Shown: positions 22,509 through 31,903 of the stretch, one piece after another | How the letters are laid out: each line of letters opens with the position of its first letter | Position numbering within the stretch: the stretch's first letter is position 1 | Assembly: GCA_964059195.1 (NCBI GenBank) | Contig: CAXKWD010000004.1 | Location: forward strand, 123,538,043-123,602,042 | Source of the DNA: Ectobius pallidus | Lineage: Eukaryota > Arthropoda > Insecta > Blattodea > Ectobiidae | Length of the DNA: 64,000 nt | Reading direction: 5' to 3' | Program-made: the position numbers and the translations under genes | Notes under the pieces: generated by a model | The model's database searches: none | What the model was told of the DNA's origin: nothing | The model's input: only the letters and a program-made list of their open reading frames with translations

Positions 22509-23306
22509 CAGTGAGTCCCACGCAAGAGTTGGCCAATGACGCGGCTTTCTGCGTCGCGGCTGGCACAGCTCCAACTCCCGAGCGATCGGGTGAAATATCT
22601 ACGCAAATAATGCCGCGGCCGGTGTAATGATTCAGGTTCTCACATTTACAGTTAAAATTACAATGAAAATAACCACGTACCTTATCACAAGAGATGTTGG
22701 AAATGTTCTCCTCTTGCATCCACACAACACAGGCATCTTTTTAGGAAATTTTCTTTCATGCACGTAAGTTCAGCTTCCAAGATAGGATTAATTTCTCTTG
22801 TGATATTGTCTTGAAGTACTTCTTATGTATGGGAAATTGACCTATACACTTTATTTTTCAAGTTTCCCCATAGATAATATTGTCCCCTGTATGGCAAACT
22901 AGCGAAAGTGCAATACATATTTAATGCACTTTCGCTAGTTTGCCATACAGGGGACGATATTTACATACTGTTAGAAGAACTTAAAGACAATATCACATAA
23001 GCCTATCACAAGAGACAGTAACTCTGTCTCGGAAGCTGAACTTATGCGCTTGAACGAAAATTTCCTAAAAAGGTGCCAGTATTGTGTGGACGCAAGAGGA
23101 GAACATTTCCAACACCTCTTGTGATGAGGTACCGGTACGTGGTTATTTTCATTGTAATTTTAACTGTAAATGTGAGAACCTGAATCATTACAACGACTGC
23201 AGCATTATTTGCGTAGATATTTCACCCGATCGCTCAGGAGTTGGAGCTGTGCCAGCCGCGACGCAGAAAGCCGCGTCATTGGCCAACTCTTGCGTGGGAC
23301 TCACTG
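22509..23306. mobile_element. Fold-back mariner-like element
   Basis: Two inverted arms, about 22509-22880 and 22956-23306, begin with CAGTGAGTCCCACGCAAGAG and are flanked by TA on both sides (22507-22508, 23307-23308), as for Tc1/mariner insertions. Each arm contains the same transposase tail reading outward (NENFLKRCQYCVDARGEHFQ-like in the right arm) and the same 3' non-coding sequence. The element is thus two 3' ends joined head to head around a perfect hairpin. Confidence 0.82.
22882..22955. repeat. Perfect 31-bp palindrome with 12-bp loop
   Basis: 22882-22912 is the exact reverse complement of 22925-22955. The arms contain GTATGGCAAACTAGCGAAAG. It sits at the symmetry centre of the mariner fold-back element. 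Confidence 0.95.
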
Positions 23307-23435
23307 TAGTTTATTACAGTTAATTTATATTGGTAACATTTGTTACTACTATAATAGGTAATAAAAAAGAATTACTAGAACATAAAACCCTAAGTAGCCA
23401 AATGCTGTGTATTTAATAAATTACTGGCCTCTTAC

Positions 23436-23618
23436 CTGGTATTTCAACTCCATAAAAGTATGATATTACTGCCTGAAAATTCCTATTTGTACTTCCATGT
23501 TCCAAATGAGCTGTAGGTCCTAGACAAAATGACTCACGCAACAGCACAATTAAACATAGCTCACTTTTCCCACTAATGAAGCCTTCAAATATGACTTGGA
23601 AGCAATTAAGTGATAAAC
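23436..23618 (-). CDS. Shprh: SHPRH-like gene, coding exon 2
   Basis: 183-bp open segment on the minus strand with a good acceptor (TTGTTACAG, AG opposite 23619-23620) and donor GTAAGA opposite 23435-23430. It reads LSLNCFQVIFEGF, GKSELCLIVLLRE, LGPTAHLEHGSTN and FQAVISYFYGVEIP. It enters with two bases and leaves with one base of a split codon, so it fits both exon 1 (which ends with one base) and exon 3 (which starts with two). In SHPRH proteins the matching region lies between the N-terminal part and the helicase domain and is poorly conserved. The call therefore rests on position, frame and splice sites more than on similarity. Confidence 0.62.
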
Positions 23619-23749
23619 CTGTAACAATATCAGTGAATTTCAGAATGTTGATAATGGAGAATATGTAGGCTACAATAATGTAATAAATTGTAAGAGGAGT
23701 CTACAAGTAGCCTACTACAGCAGAACACAACCATAGTAGTAACAGTACC

Positions 23750-23750
23750 G

Positions 23751-23810
<60 letters not shown>

Positions 23811-23812
23811 AC

Positions 23813-23846
<34 letters not shown>

Positions 23847-23891
23847 TTAATAATAATAATAGCCTAATAATAATCATAATAATCATAGGCC

Positions 23892-23940
<49 letters not shown>
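23750..23940. repeat. Compound microsatellite (TAG)n / (TAA)n
   Basis: A TAG run at about 23752-23809 is followed by TAA/AAT runs to about 23940, broken by short variants. Apparent long poly-Leu frames here are repeat artefacts. Confidence 0.95.
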
Positions 23941-23941
<1 letters not shown>

Positions 23942-24125
23942 CAGGTAAACGGATATAAGAAAGTGCCAGAATGCTTTAGCTGAATCAATTATAGCCTAAT
24001 TGCAATTATGATAAGCAGAAAATAAGTTGTTTTTAATCAGATTAAAATCGTCAGCATCATCAGAACTTCAGATATGTGATATCTTGACAATCACACACTC
24101 ACATAAAAATATTTTAAAATTAAAA

Positions 24126-24235
24126 AAAACCCACGTCAAAATGGCCGGCTCTGGGATTTGAACCAGGGACCTCCAGAATACGAGTCCAAGACGTTACCAT
24201 TTTGGTTCAGTTTAACGGTCTAGTTTCATAAGCAT
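24126..24235 (-). repeat. Possible tRNA-derived SINE head
   Basis: The minus strand carries GGTTCAAATCC, a good Pol III B box, about 45 bases after TGGTAACGTCTTGG, which could be an A box, and ends in a T-rich run. It cannot fold as a complete tRNA. Weak compared with the SINE at 46797-47249. Confidence 0.4.
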
Positions 24236-24519
24236 AGGCCTATGTAAAAATTAGTGTTATTGTCAAAGCTAAATGTATTGCAACTTGAAATTCTTAAAAA
24301 TGTCAACATTTCACAAAATTCAGTGGCAAAGTACTCCACTAATTATTTCATAGTAATATACCTTCTGCATGTAACAATATTCATGTAGTACTCAATTTCA
24401 ACTTGATCAACGAAGTAGCCTAAACAAACATCTGACTGCATTGGAGTCAAAGCCCTCAATGATTAGAAATGCAGCATTGTAGTACAGACACGATTTTAGA
24501 AAACAAATTAGTTGTTACT

Positions 24520-24985
24520 CCAGTACCGGTCAATCGATTTGGTCCAAAATCGGAAGTTATAAATGTGTATACCAAGTTTCATGAAAATCCAATAAAGCGT
24601 ATTTCAGTTACCGCACCTTTCTTATACATTACCATAAAAAGGCATTAAATTGTGCCGCATTCCGGTACTGGCCAACCAACTTGGTCCGATATCAATAGAC
24701 GTCTTCCCATGGACATTATAAATGCGTACACAAAGTTTCTTGAAAATCCGTTAAAGCATATTTGAGTTATTGTACCTTTAAAATAGACAATAAATTGGGT
24801 TTTACTCTGATACCGGACAAACGAATTGGTCCAATATCAATATGTTTCTTCCCATGGACATTATAAACGCGTAAACCAAGTTTCACTAAAATCCAATAAA
24901 GCACATACAGACACATGGACCTATAAAACGTCTTTGACATGGACGGACAGACATTTTTTGTCCCACACAATCTCATAAAGTACCA
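24520..24985. repeat. Three tandem degenerate ~140-bp repeats with GGACAGACA tail
   Basis: Units start near 24527, 24663 and 24805 with a (G/T)ATTTGGTCCAAAATC-like word. Each continues with ATTATAAA..., then CCAAGTTTCATGAAAATCC and AATAAAGC. The last ends in GGACGGACAGACA. A single copy is found inside the hAT element at 9600-9780. Confidence 0.75.
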
Positions 24986-25000
24986 TACTGGCACTTAATA

Positions 25001-25388
25001 ACAAGAACAACAACAATAAAAATAAAGAATTAAATTTGGAAGTTGAAGAAATACTTTCATAATATACAGTATTTTTTACAGTTACCATAATAATTCACAA
25101 GGGAAAAAAAAATTAGCTTTAATTTTTGTATACCAATCAATCCATACAAAATTTAAAATGTTACTACAGTAGGGTCTCAGAATTTTTGCATATATTCTAG
25201 TAGGCCTATGTGAATTTTTAAGTCATGGAAAGTTAGTTGGTCATGTATGAAAGTAATATTTTATTATTTATTTATTTATATTTGTCATGAGCATCATGAA
25301 TGATGCTATAGACTAACTCCAACCCACACTAACACAAAAACTACAAGTAACTAATAAACAAATAATATACCTAGGTACAATATAAAAC
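25001..25388. other. Unassigned sequence
   Basis: AT-rich, no gene. 25260-25290 holds short TTTA repeats. Confidence 0.5.
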
Positions 25389-25945
25389 ATAAAAAAATCC
25401 CTTTAGGCAAGCCTACAGGCTGAGGTAGATTTTGAAGTGCTTTTGGTTTAATTTACTGTCGCTGCGTAGCACTCTTCTTCTTTAGCCTTGGCATGACAAA
25501 CCCGCAGTAATAACTGCAAAAAAGAGGAATGAGCACTTTTTCAAACATTCAAATCTCGTCTTATATGAGGACTATCAAGAAACTAGTTATTGATTTGTGG
25601 AGTACTCATCAAGAACTTTTCAACGATACCCCACAAGATGTAGTTTCAAAAATTTCGTTTATCCACCCCCACCCCCACTCGTACCCCCAAAACCCCCGAA
25701 TCGTTGGTGTCACAGTGAACTCCACAGGGAGTACTCTAATTTATTCAAACAAAGTTTCCCTCTATACTTCATAGGGGCCGAGATATAAATGTTTTAAAAT
25801 TTCAACCCCCTCCCCAGACCACCCCCTTGGGCCAATTTTGCTCATTTACGAACTTGTTCGAACTATTGGGCCTAGAAATAACATAATGAAATGTGGTTCA
25901 AATATCTTCAAAATTACGGCCGCTAGCATGTAAAGATATATATAG
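25389..25945 (+). repeat. Dispersed repeat family A, copy 2 (3' truncated)
   Basis: Matches copy 1 from AAATCCCTTTAGGCAAGCC through the CCACCCCCA run to AAATTACGGCCGCTAG. The ~200 bp before the copy-1 start (GGATATAATATTCTGGGAGG block) and the terminal hairpin are missing here. Confidence 0.8.
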
Positions 25946-26169
25946 CCTATACATAGCCTAAATATATGAATGAATGAATTTTCGCCTTCAGAATCCCTTA
26001 AGGGCATGGCCTCCTGCTGTTGCAGATGTAGATGTGTAGATGTAGATATCTCGTCCTGTAGATCCTCTGTTGAGAATAATATGTGGAAAGAAAAAAAGGG
26101 AATCTTGTAAACCGCTGTTTGAGTCCTCACTCTTACAGGGGAGTATATATACTCTGTTATGTGTTTTGT

Positions 26170-26440
26170 AGTGAATAATATTTTAGTGTACATGGACGTA
26201 CTACCAGAAACATGAATGATCTACACAGACCAAATAACTCGTTAAAACTCTTTCAGAAGGGTGCGTATTATTCTGCAGTACAGATATATAACAAGCTTCC
26301 AAACAACATTAAATTATTATGTATTCAAAGAAAGATCAAACCTTTCAAAACAGCTGTCAAGGAATTTTTAATAACTCACACCTTCTACAATTTGGAGGAA
26401 TATTTCCAGCTTGGATAAATTTGGCAGCTTGCAGTTTCTG
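26170..26440 (+). pseudogene. 3' end of another LINE (C-terminal coding)
   Basis: Reads LHRPNNSLKLFQKGAYYSA, VQIYNKLPNNIKLL, FKTAVKEFLITHTFYNLEEY. The pattern 'L..FQKGVYYS..+IYN.LP..IK...FK..L+.FL..H.FY...EF' is the usual C-terminal end of a group of insect and mollusc LINE polyproteins. No 5' part is present. Confidence 0.75.
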
Positions 26441-26904
26441 TAGACCTATATTATTGTTATAACATGCATGTATTTTTTGATCTGACGTGTTCTATATCCT
26501 TTGAGATGTTTTGTTTGTTACGAAAAGAGTAGTATTGGTGCAAGGGAATTTTTCTGCATCAACTAAGCTATGTTTTATGTTATAACATGGCGTTTTTTTA
26601 AAATTGGGAAATATTATGTTAATTTTAAATTTTTCGGATTTTTTTGTTGTTGTTGTAATTGTGAAATGTCCGGGGAAGGCGACCGCGCCGGTGGAAAGGG
26701 GAGCAGGGTGAGTCGCAAAGTACTAACTTGCCAAAAAAAATAATTGTGCGTTACTTTTCGATCCACCCTTGTTTTATAAAAAGGATGTTCGGATAGCCAG
26801 TTATATAAAACACTTTTAAATCTATGGTGAAACAGGGGGAAAAATTAAATTATTTAAGCAAAAGATATACAGGTCGCCCCCTTAAGCTCCGCCCACTACA
26901 AACG

Positions 26905-27050
26905 TACCGAATATTAAAAATGCGAGAGTGCCCCTTGTACCAATTATTAAAACTGTGAGAGTGCCCCTTGTACCTAATATTAAACTTTCGAGAGTGCCCC
27001 TTGTACCAAATATTAAAAATGCGAGAGAAAGTGCCTTGTACCCCAAGTTT
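26905..27050. repeat. Short tandem repeat, ~42-bp unit
   Basis: Three and a half copies of a unit containing CGAGAGTGCCCCTTGTACC and AATATTAAAA. The related word ATACCCTTGTACCAAATAT occurs in the opposite arm near 30562. Confidence 0.85.
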
Positions 27051-27675
27051 GCCTTGTATTATGCTCACACTTTATCTTGAGCCGAAAAAATGTGGGGGTG
27101 AGGGGAGCTGATATTGCATGCAGTCTAAAGACTGACTATTGCAGAAGGCGGTGAGTTGAAATTGACGTTGTTTCTGAAGGGTTGCCAATTACCAGAAAAT
27201 ATAACGTAGGGGAGACTGAGGATACTTGGACATGGAGGATACTTGAACACCCCCTAATATCTCAGGAGTTTGGGGTAATATTTTGTTTTTGCTGTTAGGG
27301 GCACTTATTTATGCTTAGAGGAAGCCTATAAACCACTTTCTGTGGATACAGATGCAGTTCAGTGGGGTATGTTGCAGCTCATGTGTTTTTAATCTGCAAA
27401 AGTAATATTTTAAGAGGTAGGTTATTTCTTTCTCTCGCAGTTATAAATCAACCTAGATTATTATTATACCAAGCCACTTAAATGAAATTTTGTGTAGAAT
27501 AAGATAGATATAGTAATGGATGGCTGAGATAAGCATGGAGTATGGTATGAGACAATTAGTGCCAGCGTGTGCCATGAGGAGACTTGGACACCAGTGCCAT
27601 GAGGATACTTGGACACCAATGCCAGTAACTTTATTCCTAAGTAATATTGATGTAATTCTTATTCGTTCTACTAAA

Positions 27676-27996
27676 ATGCCATATTTCTAAGAAAGGAAGG
27701 AAGGTGCTAAACCAAGGAAAGTAATTGATGGAGAAACATTGAAAATGGCTGTCGAGGATGTGAATAGCAATGGACTTACCCTGTTGGCAGCAGCAAAAAA
27801 ATACGAACTACCTCGTTCAACACACTTCGAAGATATGTCCAGAAGGCATCCAGATCTGAGGAGAGGCCTAACTGTTCATTTACTCCCAACTACAAAAAAA
27901 TCTGGTAATTTCAGAGGAACAAGAAAAAAACTAATTGAATATACCAAAACGGCATCGCAGATGCTTGTTGGCCTAATAACACGTGAACAAATCTGA
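27676..27996 (+). pseudogene. Pogo-like transposase, N-terminal helix-turn-helix
   Basis: In frame from ATG 27676 with a stop at codon 5, then KPRKVIDGETLKMAVEDVNS, LTLLAAAKKYELPRSTHF and DLRRGLTVHLLPTTKKSG. The psq/CENP-B type HTH (…A+..V..G..SL..AA..Y.+PRST) is typical of pogo and Tigger transposases that bind their own inverted repeats. It ends before any DDE motif. Confidence 0.72.
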
Positions 27997-28149
27997 CCCT
28001 TCCCTAAGGCAGGTGAAGAAAGAAAAAACTGGGAGGAAGAAAAAGGGGCAAGAGCAGTGTGCTGACTGACACGTCAGAAAAGGAGCAGCTTGAGGCTTGC
28101 TGCGAGGCAAGTTAGGCCTAAACAACAACCAATGAAGAGAAGGAACTTA

Positions 28150-28560
28150 GTCCTACAGAAAAGAATGCCAAACCCAGTAGGAAAACTGTTGATGTAGAGG
28201 CCTCTGATTCTGAATCAGACTTATCAGTAGGCCTACGTGATGCATCTCCCAGAAATATGTCAGATTTGCAAAAACCTGAACCTGATCCTCAGGACTGGGT
28301 GTTAGTGAAGTATGAGGGCAAAAAATCAAAGAAGAATTTTGTAGGCCAAGTGTCTGACTGTACCACAGATGGACGTGTCGTGAAAATTGCAAGGCGGGTC
28401 AGCGGGAGCAGATTCAAATGGCCTATTAATTATTGAGGATAAAGCTGAGGTAGCCTCAGACCAAATAGTCATGATTCTTCCAGCTCCTGAGATTGCCCTC
28501 CAAAATGACAGAGTGACCGGTTTTCTATTTTCTACTAGGTTTGATTTCAATATAGAATAA
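28150..28560 (+). pseudogene. Pogo-like transposase, C-terminal tail
   Basis: Reads DWVLVKYEGKKSKKNFVGQV, DGRVVKIARRVSGSRFKWP, then after a stop and shift IVMILPAPEIALQN, RVTGFLFSTRFDFNIE and a stop at 28558-28560. This SH3-like tail with 'VKYEGKK..K.FVGQV' is common at the end of insect pogo-like transposases. It lies on the same strand as the HTH part, so the central catalytic region was deleted. Confidence 0.72.
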
Positions 28561-30759
28561 ATTAATTCAGTCAGCTTAATAGCCTACAGGGCTTTATTTC
28601 TTATATATACAGTAGCCTATTATTTTTGTGATTGGGAACGTGCCTGTTAGCAGAGGGAGTGCAGTTCCTGGATCTTCTATTCATATTATTTACAAAGATT
28701 GTACGCAATGTTTGGAAGTGCACGGTAGAACGTACAAACATTGTAAGAGCACTCCCAACATAAAAATGAATCCCTGTAATACTGTAAAATATAGCCTAGA
28801 GATTAGTAGCCTACAATTCACTATGCCATCTATATAATATTACAGCTGTGTTTTATTATATCGAGCATTCTTTATTAACGGTATTAAACTAACCTCTTTT
28901 TTCCTTTAATTTGATGATTGTGCACATTATTAATTATTTTTAAATTGTATTTGATTAGGGGCTGGCACTGTTTACACATCCCCTATAGTAATAAACTGTT
29001 TATTGTCAAAAGCTGGGCTGGTTATTCCATTTACCTCACCAGTGGTCAAGTATCCTCTTCACAGTGTCCAAGTGTCCTCATGGTAGAGGATACTTGAACA
29101 CTTTGCAGCATTGTTTTGAAACAAATATTTAACCCTTATTAACATGCTTTATACTTATGTTAATTTTTGTAAATAATAGACAAATATATAAGCTTGCTGT
29201 GTATGCCATCAGTAAGTAAAAATGCCCATCCCAAAAAATTAAAAAAAATATAATTGAAAAATGTGTCCAAGTATCCTCGGTCTCCCCTACACGTGTAGTT
29301 TTATGCTGGTACACAATGGAACTAAGTTTAACTGTAATTTGTAGCACTTTCATCTCTCGCTACCAAACTAAAGATTTTATATTGATTCAGATATTACAGT
29401 AGAATATATCGCTGGAGAAATGAATAAAGTACGTAATATATTTAGGCCTATTTAGACAATTTCTCTCCCGGTCTTCAGAATATAGAAAATCGTTTAAAAG
29501 TCATAGCATTGTACATGTAGGCCTACTTGAATATGCACTTTCACATGCCGGTGCCCGAATTGATGTAATGTAAGTTAGGCCTAACTAAATACCTTTCGCG
29601 AAAGTTTGTAAGTAATAATACAACACAATTAATACAACGAAATAATAAAACTTGACTCGTTCTTTTCTCCGACAGATTCAGCTTAAAACACATTAAACTG
29701 CATTTCCTTCCATTTCATTTATTTGGGTTATTATTTCGCTGATGTCCGATACTTCTGGTTTAAAGAATCTTTATTTTTAACTTCGTTGTCACTTATATCA
29801 ACCATTTCCACAACACCAGTACTTTTCTTCTAATATCCCTGGATTTAATCTGCCATTTTCAGAATAATATGATGTAAACAAATATAAAAAAATTTACGGT
29901 AGCTCAAGAATGCCGCAACGGGAAGTTTTTGGTTGGGGATGGGTCACGACTTTCATTTTTTTGAGCGAGGCCTCCTTGATATGGACGTTTTTCAGCATTA
30001 TGGAGTGTTTAGCTCAAGATAAAGTGTGCGATTAATACCCAACGGTTTGTCAGCCTGTTTATCCTCGAATAGATCGTGGTATAAAAGAAAGTGCTTCACT
30101 GAGGGTGGGTTAGGGTGGGATATGTCTCATGCGACAATGCACCTTATATTTGGTTTTTCCATTAAATTTTTCCCCCCTGTTTCACCTATTGCATAACAAA
30201 TTGTGGGTAGTTGCTAGTACAAATGTCACCGCTAGATGGCTCATTATTTGTAGTTAATCCCCACCCTAAACCCCTCCTTCCCAGACAGGTGCCGTTAGTG
30301 AGTAGGAGTGGCAGCTAGGGTGAAGCAGATTCTTCCATTTTCCCCAGTTTGCATAGTGAATAACATGGGCAAAGCTGGCACTTTGCGACCCACCCGGCTC
30401 CCCTTTCCATCGGCCGCTTCCCCTCACCGCCTACCGCGCATCTTCCGCACGCAGCTATGGCACATGCCAAGCCCGCAGCTTGCTCTAATAATTGCAATTA
30501 CCATTATAAAAAACAAAATAAAATTTCACGAATTATAGAAAATGTCGAAGAATTAAAAAAATACCCTTGTACCAAATATCACATTTCACGATCTTTAAAC
30601 ACCGATTTGATAATATAAAAAATCGAAATTTACATAATATTTCCCAATTTTTAAAAACGCTGTGTTATGATATAAAACATGGCTCAATCGATGCAGAAAA
30701 ATTCCCTTGCACCAACAGTACTCTCTTCGTAACAAACAAAACATTTCAAAATTTGAAAA

Positions 30760-31170
30760 AGCGATTCTTGCGTTAACACTCGCGAATGCATGAAGTCACC
30801 CTTAGTACCTATATATACATGAAATCTTTCTTCACTGCTCAACTGTCATTCGCGGCGTAGTGGGTTCAGACTCCTAGCTATAACGCTAGAGGTTCCGATA
30901 GATAGTTAGGGTGAAGAGGAGGTGAGAGGAAGAGAGGAAAGAGACGGGAAAGAAAGAGAAGAAGAGAATAAAGGAGAAATAAATTATTTTTCTCCTCACC
31001 CAAAACCCCTACTTTCCACGCGGGTAGTGGTGGGGGACTCGGGTGGGTCGCAATGTGTCATTTTAGCAGTGAAAGAGTTTGGAAGAGAATCTCGTTTTTC
31101 AAAGTTTGGTGTCATCTTGTTGGGACTTTACTGTCACCAACAATCCTTCAGAAAAAATGGATGAAAAACC
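30760..31170. other. Sequence between the inverted-repeat structure and SHPRH exon 1
   Basis: Contains a tRNA-like word pair (GGCGTAGTGGGTT ... GGTTCCGATAGA) near 30855-30905 that might be a decayed SINE head. A purine-rich tract (GGAAGAGAGGAAAGAGACGG, 30930-30975) follows. No gene supported. Confidence 0.35.
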
Positions 31171-31183
31171 ATAGGTTACTTAC

Positions 31184-31649
31184 CTGAATAAATATTATAA
31201 TCTAGAGTTCCATTTAGTAAGAAGTATTTAATATCACTCATATGTTCTACGTACAAAAAACTGCTGTTAGATAGTTCACTGACATACAACCAATATCCAC
31301 CATCTTCTGGGAAGGGAGAATTCACTTTTAAAGACACTGTCAATCTACCCAACTCAAAAGCACGTTCACTTTGTTGCAGGCTCGGTTTCTTTTTCAATTC
31401 AATATAAAAGGAACATTCATCCAATAAACGTTTTAAATACTCGTCATTAACTTTACATTTAGTATCTCGTTTATGTTTTTTACTATTCCGGTTATTCTTG
31501 CTAGTAACATACTCATCCACATTCTCTAAGATTTCAACACTATTGTCATTGCAGACTATTGCGCTTGATGGTTCATTCAAATCCCACGTTAATCCTGATC
31601 GTTGTTCTACGCCCAGTTTTTGTGGAACAGTGGACTTTCTTTTAACCAT
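31184..31649 (-). CDS. Shprh: SHPRH-like gene, coding exon 1 (N-terminus)
   Basis: Minus-strand ATG at 31649 opens 155 codons: MVKRKSTVPQKLGVEQRSGL, a basic low-complexity stretch (KNNRNSKKHKRDTK, a possible nuclear localisation signal), then CSFYIELKKKPSLQQ, AFELGRLTVSLKV, YWLYVSELSNSSFLYV and LNGTLDYNIYSG. It ends at a perfect donor, CAG|GTAAGT, opposite 31183-31178. SHPRH proteins start with a similar MxxRRK... tail and a region of the type F..ELG.L.L.L. Frame (one base left over) fits exon 2. Overall similarity is modest, so the assignment depends on the linkage to exon 3. Confidence 0.68.
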
Positions 31650-31780
31650 AATGAAGAAATTAAGAGAACATCTTTCACTATTTAAAGGTTAAAACCACAG
31701 TCGCCAAAACATCGAACACTGCACCGACGCACACACAAAAGAAATGACAGTCGATAGTCATTCGATCAGGGTTGCCAATG
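31650..31780 (-). promoter_or_regulatory. Probable 5' UTR / core promoter side of the SHPRH-like gene
   Basis: Upstream of the ATG at 31649 there is no in-frame upstream ORF of note and no TATA box. The segment is somewhat more GC-rich (GCACCGACGCACACAC near 31720) than its neighbours, as in TATA-less promoters. Position only; no start site can be fixed. Confidence 0.3.
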
Positions 31781-31903
31781 TGTAGAAATTAATATTTACC
31801 ATTGAGCTTATATTGAGATCACTGATATTTACACACTCATCCGTAAAATTACCCAATAAATTACCAGAGGAGTAATGAATATTCCTTCTTTGATTAATTT
31901 CTG

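Larger units (their letters stand above)
27209..29287 (+). mobile_element. Pogo-like DNA transposon, internally deleted
   Basis: Begins GGGGAGACTGAGGATACTTG and ends with the inverse of GGGGAGACCGAGGATACTTG. TA lies on each side (27207-27208, 29288-29289). The motif GAGGATACTTGGACA recurs inside (27230, 27570, 27600, 29080), as do transposase-binding subterminal repeats. It carries the helix-turn-helix start and the C-terminal tail of a pogo-type transposase but not the DDE core. Confidence 0.82.
27057..30036. mobile_element. TIR element X, copy 1 (interrupted by a pogo-like element)
   Basis: Inverted ends CACACTTTATCTTGAGC (27066-27082) and GCTCAAGATAAAGTGTG (30012-30028). The flanks of 27209-29287 together match the uninterrupted copy at 51330-52211, including AAAATATAACGT followed by GTGTAGTTTTATGC. 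No transposase is seen. Confidence 0.8.
26500..30750. mobile_element. Large inverted-repeat (fold-back) structure
   Basis: About 26500-26860 and about 30145-30750 are inverted, diverged copies. Examples are TGTTTTGTTTGTTACGA at 26510 against TCGTAACAAACAAAACA near 30730; GGTGCAAGGGAATTTTTCTG against its inverse near 30700; and GGTGAAACAGGGGG against its inverse near 30180. The interior is a TIR element (27057-30036) that itself holds a pogo-like insertion. Exact outer ends are not resolved. Confidence 0.65.

Noticed and set aside
23701..23886. Poly-leucine open frame, and the similar frames at 54585-54987
   Set aside because: Pure microsatellite translation.
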